Source: an uncultured Muribaculum sp. (lineage in GTDB: Bacteria > Bacteroidota > Bacteroidia > Bacteroidales > Muribaculaceae). From it: a stretch of 64,000 nucleotides of DNA. Numbering within the stretch: position 1 is the first letter of the stretch; each line of letters opens with the position of its first letter. Location of the stretch: positions 1 through 64,000 of the forward strand of contig CAJTSJ010000008.1 of the NCBI GenBank assembly GCA_910578785.1, read 5' to 3'. Of this stretch, positions 60,439-64,000 are shown one piece after another. Position numbers and translations under genes: made by a program. The notes beneath the pieces were generated by a model, which was not told the DNA's origin, made no database searches, and saw nothing but the letters and a program-made list of their open reading frames with translations.

Positions 60439-61629
60439 ATGTCGGCAGCATTAGGAATATGGCATACAGGCCGGTCTTTGTTCCGGATATTATGGGCTAC
60501 GCTCAATATATTGTGCGTCATGGCCATGTTTGTGGCTTCATATGCCGGCTACATCGACCCTGCCGCTTGCGCCTGGGCGCAGCTTCCCGGCATGACCCTG
60601 CCCATATGGATAGCGGTGGTGTTCTTCCTGTTTGTGGTCAATCTGTTCATAATGCGCAGGATGGCCATTGTAGATGTCATTACGTTCATCCTGTGCGCCG
60701 GCCCTGTATTCACGGTGTGCCCCGTTAATTTCGGTCACCGTAAATTGACGGAAGCCGAAAAGGCAAGGTCATTCACCGTGCTGACCTACAACGTGATTAA
60801 TTTCACTGACCAGCAGGGAGAGAATCCCGAATGGGGCAACAGGATGCTGTCATACATACTGTCGACCGATGCCGACATCGTCTGCCTACAGGAAGCGATA
60901 CCCATAATGGGCAAATACAGGAACCGCGCATGGCAGTCGCAGCTCGACTCCATACACGCACGCTACCCCTATTACGAACAGTCCCGTCATAACTACGACA
61001 TGATTATGTCGAAATATCCGCTCGAGACAATCAAGATTCCGCCCCACGACAAGTGGGACACGGGCAACTACAGCGCGTACGATATCGACATTCAGGGGCA
61101 TCCTGTCACCGTAGTAAACTGCCATCTGCAGTCAATCGGACTGACACCGAGCGACAAAGAGCTATACCTTGAGCTTACCGAAAAGGAGAACATCCGCACA
61201 TCGAGACAGGAAATATCCAAAGTTAAAAACGACATCATATCCAAACTGCTCGAAGCATTCCGCCAACGTGCACAACAGGCCCGCGACATACGCAACTTCC
61301 TCGACACCCGTCAGGGCAACATAATCCTCGCAGGCGACTTCAACGATGTTCCCGGAAGTTATGCCTACCGCACCGTATGCAGTGCCGAACTGCGCGATGC
61401 CTATGCCGACTGCGCGTTTGGAGCAAGAGCCACCTACAATGCCAACCGATTCTACTTCCACATCGACCAGGTGTTGTATAGAGGCGACTTCAAGGCATTC
61501 AACATAATACGCAACAAAGTAAAATATTCCGACCACTACCCCCTGCTGACCACATTTGTTTGGAACACAGCCACGGAAGGCGTAGACGGAACCACGGACT
61601 CGAATCCCGAACTACCGAAAAATCACTAA
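60439..61629 (+). CDS. Membrane-anchored endonuclease/exonuclease/phosphatase-fold protein
   Basis: 396 residues. Three N-terminal membrane helices (about 15-100) precede an EEP-fold catalytic domain (about 110-385) with the metal/catalytic motifs TYNVINFTD, DIVCLQEA, LAGDFNDVPGS and YSDHYPL. The superfamily includes nucleases, inositol phosphatases and sphingomyelinases; substrate here cannot be told. It follows the two rhomboid genes in one apparent transcript, and this trio is a recurring order in Bacteroidales as far as I know. Confidence 0.85.
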   Translation: MSAALGIWHTGRSLFRILWATLNILCVMAMFVASYAGYIDPAACAWAQLPGMTLPIWIAVVFFLFVVNLFIMRRMAIVDVITFILCAGPVFTVCPVNFGHRKLTEAEKARSFTVLTYNVINFTDQQGENPEWGNRMLSYILSTDADIVCLQEAIPIMGKYRNRAWQSQLDSIHARYPYYEQSRHNYDMIMSKYPLETIKIPPHDKWDTGNYSAYDIDIQGHPVTVVNCHLQSIGLTPSDKELYLELTEKENIRTSRQEISKVKNDIISKLLEAFRQRAQQARDIRNFLDTRQGNIILAGDFNDVPGSYAYRTVCSAELRDAYADCAFGARATYNANRFYFHIDQVLYRGDFKAFNIIRNKVKYSDHYPLLTTFVWNTATEGVDGTTDSNPELPKNH

Positions 61630-61644
61630 AACAAATCTTGCAAT

Positions 61645-63807
61645 ATGAACCGATTTTTATTAACCATCGCCGCTTCCGCGGCCATCTGCGGCTCGGCGTT
61701 CACAACTGCAAATGCAATGGATGACACCAGACAGAATCCATTCCTGGCTCCCTACGGCACGAAATTCGACATCGCGCCCTACGACAAAATTACCTATGCC
61801 GACTATCTGCCAGCCCTCAAGGCCGGTATAGAAGAGCAGAAGAAGAATGTCGAAGCCATCGTAAACAATCCCGAAGCCCCGACCTTCAAGAACACCATCG
61901 AGGCTCTTGACCATTCAGGCCCGATACTTGATCGCGTATGCGCAGTGTTCATGAACCTCGACGAGTCAAATTCCAATGCCGAAATGGATGCCATCGGAGC
62001 TGAATTCTATCCACTCGTTTCAGCTCACCAGGACGAAATTTCAATGAATCCCGCCCTGTTCAAGCGCGTCAAGGCGCTGTACGACAACCGCGAAAAAGCC
62101 GGCTACAACAAGGCTCAGATGCGCGCCGTAGAGCAGTCATACAAGAGCTTCGTGCGCAACGGCGCCCTGCTGTCCGACGCTCAGAAAAACGAACTTAAGA
62201 CCATCAACGGAAAACTCTCTGACCTCTATCTGAAATTCAACAAAAATCTGCTGAACGCCACCAACGCATTTGACATTACCGTCGACGACAAGGCTCAGCT
62301 GTCGGGTCTGCCCGCAAATGTTGTGGCAAGCGCGGCCGAGACAGCCGCCAAGCGCGGTCTGGAAGGCAAATGGGTGTTTACTCTTCACGCACCGTCACGC
62401 CTGCCCGTGCTGCAATACGCCGACAACCGCGACCTGCGCGAAAAGATGTACAAAGGATATACCACACAGGCTTCAAGCGGCGAATACAACAACTACCCGG
62501 TGATTGCAGAAATAGTCACTCTCCGCGGACAAAAGGCAAAACTGCTCGGATTCAACACATTTGCCGACTACATGACCGACGCGGTGATGGCAAAGACCGT
62601 CGACAATGCCGAAAACCTGCTTATGCAGATTTGGCAGCCGGCCATAGCCCGCGTAAAGGAAGAAGTAGCCGAAATGCAGCAGCTCAGCAACAAGGAAGGC
62701 AACACCTTCACCATCCAGCCCTGGGACTACTATTACTACGCCGAAAAGGTACGCAAAGCCAAATACGACCTCGACGAAGACGTTGTAAGCCAGTATTTCC
62801 ACATCGACAATGTACGCAAAGGCATCTTCGAGATGGCTCGCCGTCTGTACGGTGTTAATTTCACAGAGATAGAGGCACCCAAGTACGACCCCGAAGTGAC
62901 CGTATACGAGGTGACCGACGAAAAGGGCGAGCACGTCGCTGTGTTCATGACCGACTATTTCACCCGTTCTTCAAAACGCCAGGGAGCATGGATGACCGAG
63001 TTCAAGGGCTCATTCGTTCCCGACGAAGGCGAGGCAGTACGCCCGATAGTTGTCAACGTCTGCAACTTCGCCGCCCCCACCGCCGACACTCCATCGCTTC
63101 TGTCTATCGACAATGTCGAGACCATGTTCCACGAATTCGGCCACGGACTTCACGGAATGCTCTCACGCGCCAAATACAAGTCGCAGTCAGGCACCAACGT
63201 AGACCGCGACTTCGTTGAACTTCCGTCGCAGATTCACGAGCACTGGGCCCTTGAGCCGGAACTGCTCAAGACCTACGCGTTCCACTACAAGACCGGCGAA
63301 GTGATTCCTGACGAACTGATCGCCAAGCTTCAGGCGGCATCGACCCACAATCAGGGCTTCACTACCACCGAGCTTGCAGGAGCGGCTCTTCTTGACCTCC
63401 AGTGGGGAAAACTCACCGGCTCGGAAAATATCGACATCGAAGCCTTTGAACAGGAAGTGGCCAAGAAGCTCAACATGCCCAAGGAAGTGCAGTACCGCTA
63501 CCGCAGCCCCTACTTCAAGCACGTGTTCGGAAGCGACGGTTACGCCGCCGGCTACTACACATACCTCTGGGCCGAGGTACTCGACACCGACGGCTTCGAG
63601 CTCTTCAAAGAGAAAGGCATCTTTGACCCGGCCACAGCCAAGGCATTCAAAGAAAATATCCTCGAAATGGGAGGCAGCGAAGACCCGATGGAACTTTACG
63701 TGAAGTTCCGCGGCAAAAAGCCCACCCCCGAAGCCCTGCTTCGCAACCGCGGACTCATCAATGAGCCTGACAAAGACCTCCACATCAACAACATCGAAGG
63801 TAAATAA
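61645..63807 (+). CDS. M3-family metallopeptidase (peptidyl-dipeptidase Dcp type)
   Basis: 720 residues with a signal peptide (about 1-24, ending ANA). The zinc-binding HExxH lies in VETMFHEFGHGLHGML, with the third ligand Glu downstream in DFVELPSQIHEHW. The helical N-terminal half and the C-terminal FKHVFGSDGYAAGYYTYLWAEVLDTD are typical of M3 Dcp/OpdA enzymes. It cleaves dipeptides or oligopeptides, probably in the periplasm. The gene follows the EEP-fold gene by 15 nt; a GH43 gene starts 5 nt after it. Confidence 0.95.
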   Translation: MNRFLLTIAASAAICGSAFTTANAMDDTRQNPFLAPYGTKFDIAPYDKITYADYLPALKAGIEEQKKNVEAIVNNPEAPTFKNTIEALDHSGPILDRVCAVFMNLDESNSNAEMDAIGAEFYPLVSAHQDEISMNPALFKRVKALYDNREKAGYNKAQMRAVEQSYKSFVRNGALLSDAQKNELKTINGKLSDLYLKFNKNLLNATNAFDITVDDKAQLSGLPANVVASAAETAAKRGLEGKWVFTLHAPSRLPVLQYADNRDLREKMYKGYTTQASSGEYNNYPVIAEIVTLRGQKAKLLGFNTFADYMTDAVMAKTVDNAENLLMQIWQPAIARVKEEVAEMQQLSNKEGNTFTIQPWDYYYYAEKVRKAKYDLDEDVVSQYFHIDNVRKGIFEMARRLYGVNFTEIEAPKYDPEVTVYEVTDEKGEHVAVFMTDYFTRSSKRQGAWMTEFKGSFVPDEGEAVRPIVVNVCNFAAPTADTPSLLSIDNVETMFHEFGHGLHGMLSRAKYKSQSGTNVDRDFVELPSQIHEHWALEPELLKTYAFHYKTGEVIPDELIAKLQAASTHNQGFTTTELAGAALLDLQWGKLTGSENIDIEAFEQEVAKKLNMPKEVQYRYRSPYFKHVFGSDGYAAGYYTYLWAEVLDTDGFELFKEKGIFDPATAKAFKENILEMGGSEDPMELYVKFRGKKPTPEALLRNRGLINEPDKDLHINNIEGK

Positions 63808-63812
63808 CGGCT

Positions 63813-64000
63813 ATGAAACGTCTATTAAACGGCATCTTCATGACGGCGCTCGCCCTGAGCGCCGTCGGTGCCAATCCGATATTGCCCGATTTCCATGCCG
63901 ATCCGGAAATCCTGTTCGCCAAAGGCACCGGCAAATACTACATCTACTCCACCACCGACGGACAGCCTGGATGGGGCGGATGGTATTACACAGTGTTCTC
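63813..64000 (+). CDS. GH43-family glycoside hydrolase, N-terminal part (cut by window edge)
   Basis: The first 62 residues are visible. Signal peptide (about 1-20, ending VGA), then NPILPDFHADPEILFAKGTGKYYIYSTTD, which carries the GH43 opening with the catalytic-base Asp in HADPEI. GH43 members are arabinofuranosidases, xylosidases or arabinanases; which of these cannot be told from this part. It starts 5 nt after the M3 peptidase gene. Together with GH115 and GH31 it adds to the plant-glycan capacity of this region. Confidence 0.8.
   Translation, partial: MKRLLNGIFMTALALSAVGANPILPDFHADPEILFAKGTGKYYIYSTTDGQPGWGGWYYTVF

Noticed and set aside
1..64000. CRISPR array, prophage, insertion sequence or attachment sites
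   Set aside because: No regularly spaced repeats, transposase, integrase or phage structural genes were seen.

Overview
The window looks like a chromosomal segment of a gut Bacteroidales bacterium, probably of the Muribaculaceae (Duncaniella/Muribaculum type). Many intergenic regions carry the Bacteroidota promoter pattern (TTG or TTTG, about 20 nt, then TAnnTTTG). There are SusC/SusD-type outer-membrane genes and a hybrid two-component regulator. Several gene orders (coaBC-DUF4835-recN; dut-TPR-DUF4292-EnvC) are ones I know from Bacteroidales. The genus is inference. I see no rRNA, CRISPR array, prophage or intact insertion sequence, and one tRNA (Arg, anticodon ACG). No gap between genes exceeds 300 bases.

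Layout. 1-1.9 kb: a cut-off TonB-dependent receptor, divergent from a regulator that joins a ScdA_N-like region, a diiron hemerythrin domain and a LuxR-type HTH; a rubredoxin converges on it. 2.2-8.7 kb: housekeeping run dnaN, a DnaQ-like exonuclease, coaBC, DUF4835, recN and an RlmB-type rRNA methyltransferase. 8.9-14 kb: MlaF/MlaE-type transporter pair (minus), then udk, lptB and an ABC-F gene (plus). 14-16.5 kb: a LysR regulator and a split ThrE-type exporter with a small membrane protein. 16.6-21.5 kb: a GH31 glycosidase behind a membrane-anchored propeller/AraC regulator. 21.6-27.6 kb: gdhA, a NagZ-like GH3/beta-lactamase-fold fusion and a 5'-nucleotidase. 27.7-33.7 kb: tRNA-Arg, a coiled-coil protein and several transporters.

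33.7-45.7 kb is a polysaccharide utilization locus: a hybrid two-component sensor/regulator, divergent SusC and SusD, and a GH115 alpha-glucuronidase, which suggests glucuronoxylan as substrate. The GH115 reading frame is broken by one extra base in a run of eight C. A terminator-like hairpin separates susD from the GH115 gene, and a perfect 12-bp direct repeat at 22-bp spacing lies between the regulator and susC.

45.8-64 kb: guaA, a DUF4491 membrane protein, a TPM-domain protein with zinc-ribbon-like cysteines, dgt, dut, an envelope run (TPR protein, DUF4292 lipoprotein, degenerate EnvC-type M23 protein), a GT2 glycosyltransferase with a Wzx-type flippase, a PorT-like barrel, two overlapping rhomboid proteases, an EEP-fold membrane protein, an M3 metallopeptidase and the start of a GH43 enzyme.

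The parts I judge least ordinary are the ScdA-like/hemerythrin/LuxR regulator with its nearby palindrome and rubredoxin, and the kinase-less membrane AraC regulator with 21-bp-spaced repeats in front of the GH31 gene.
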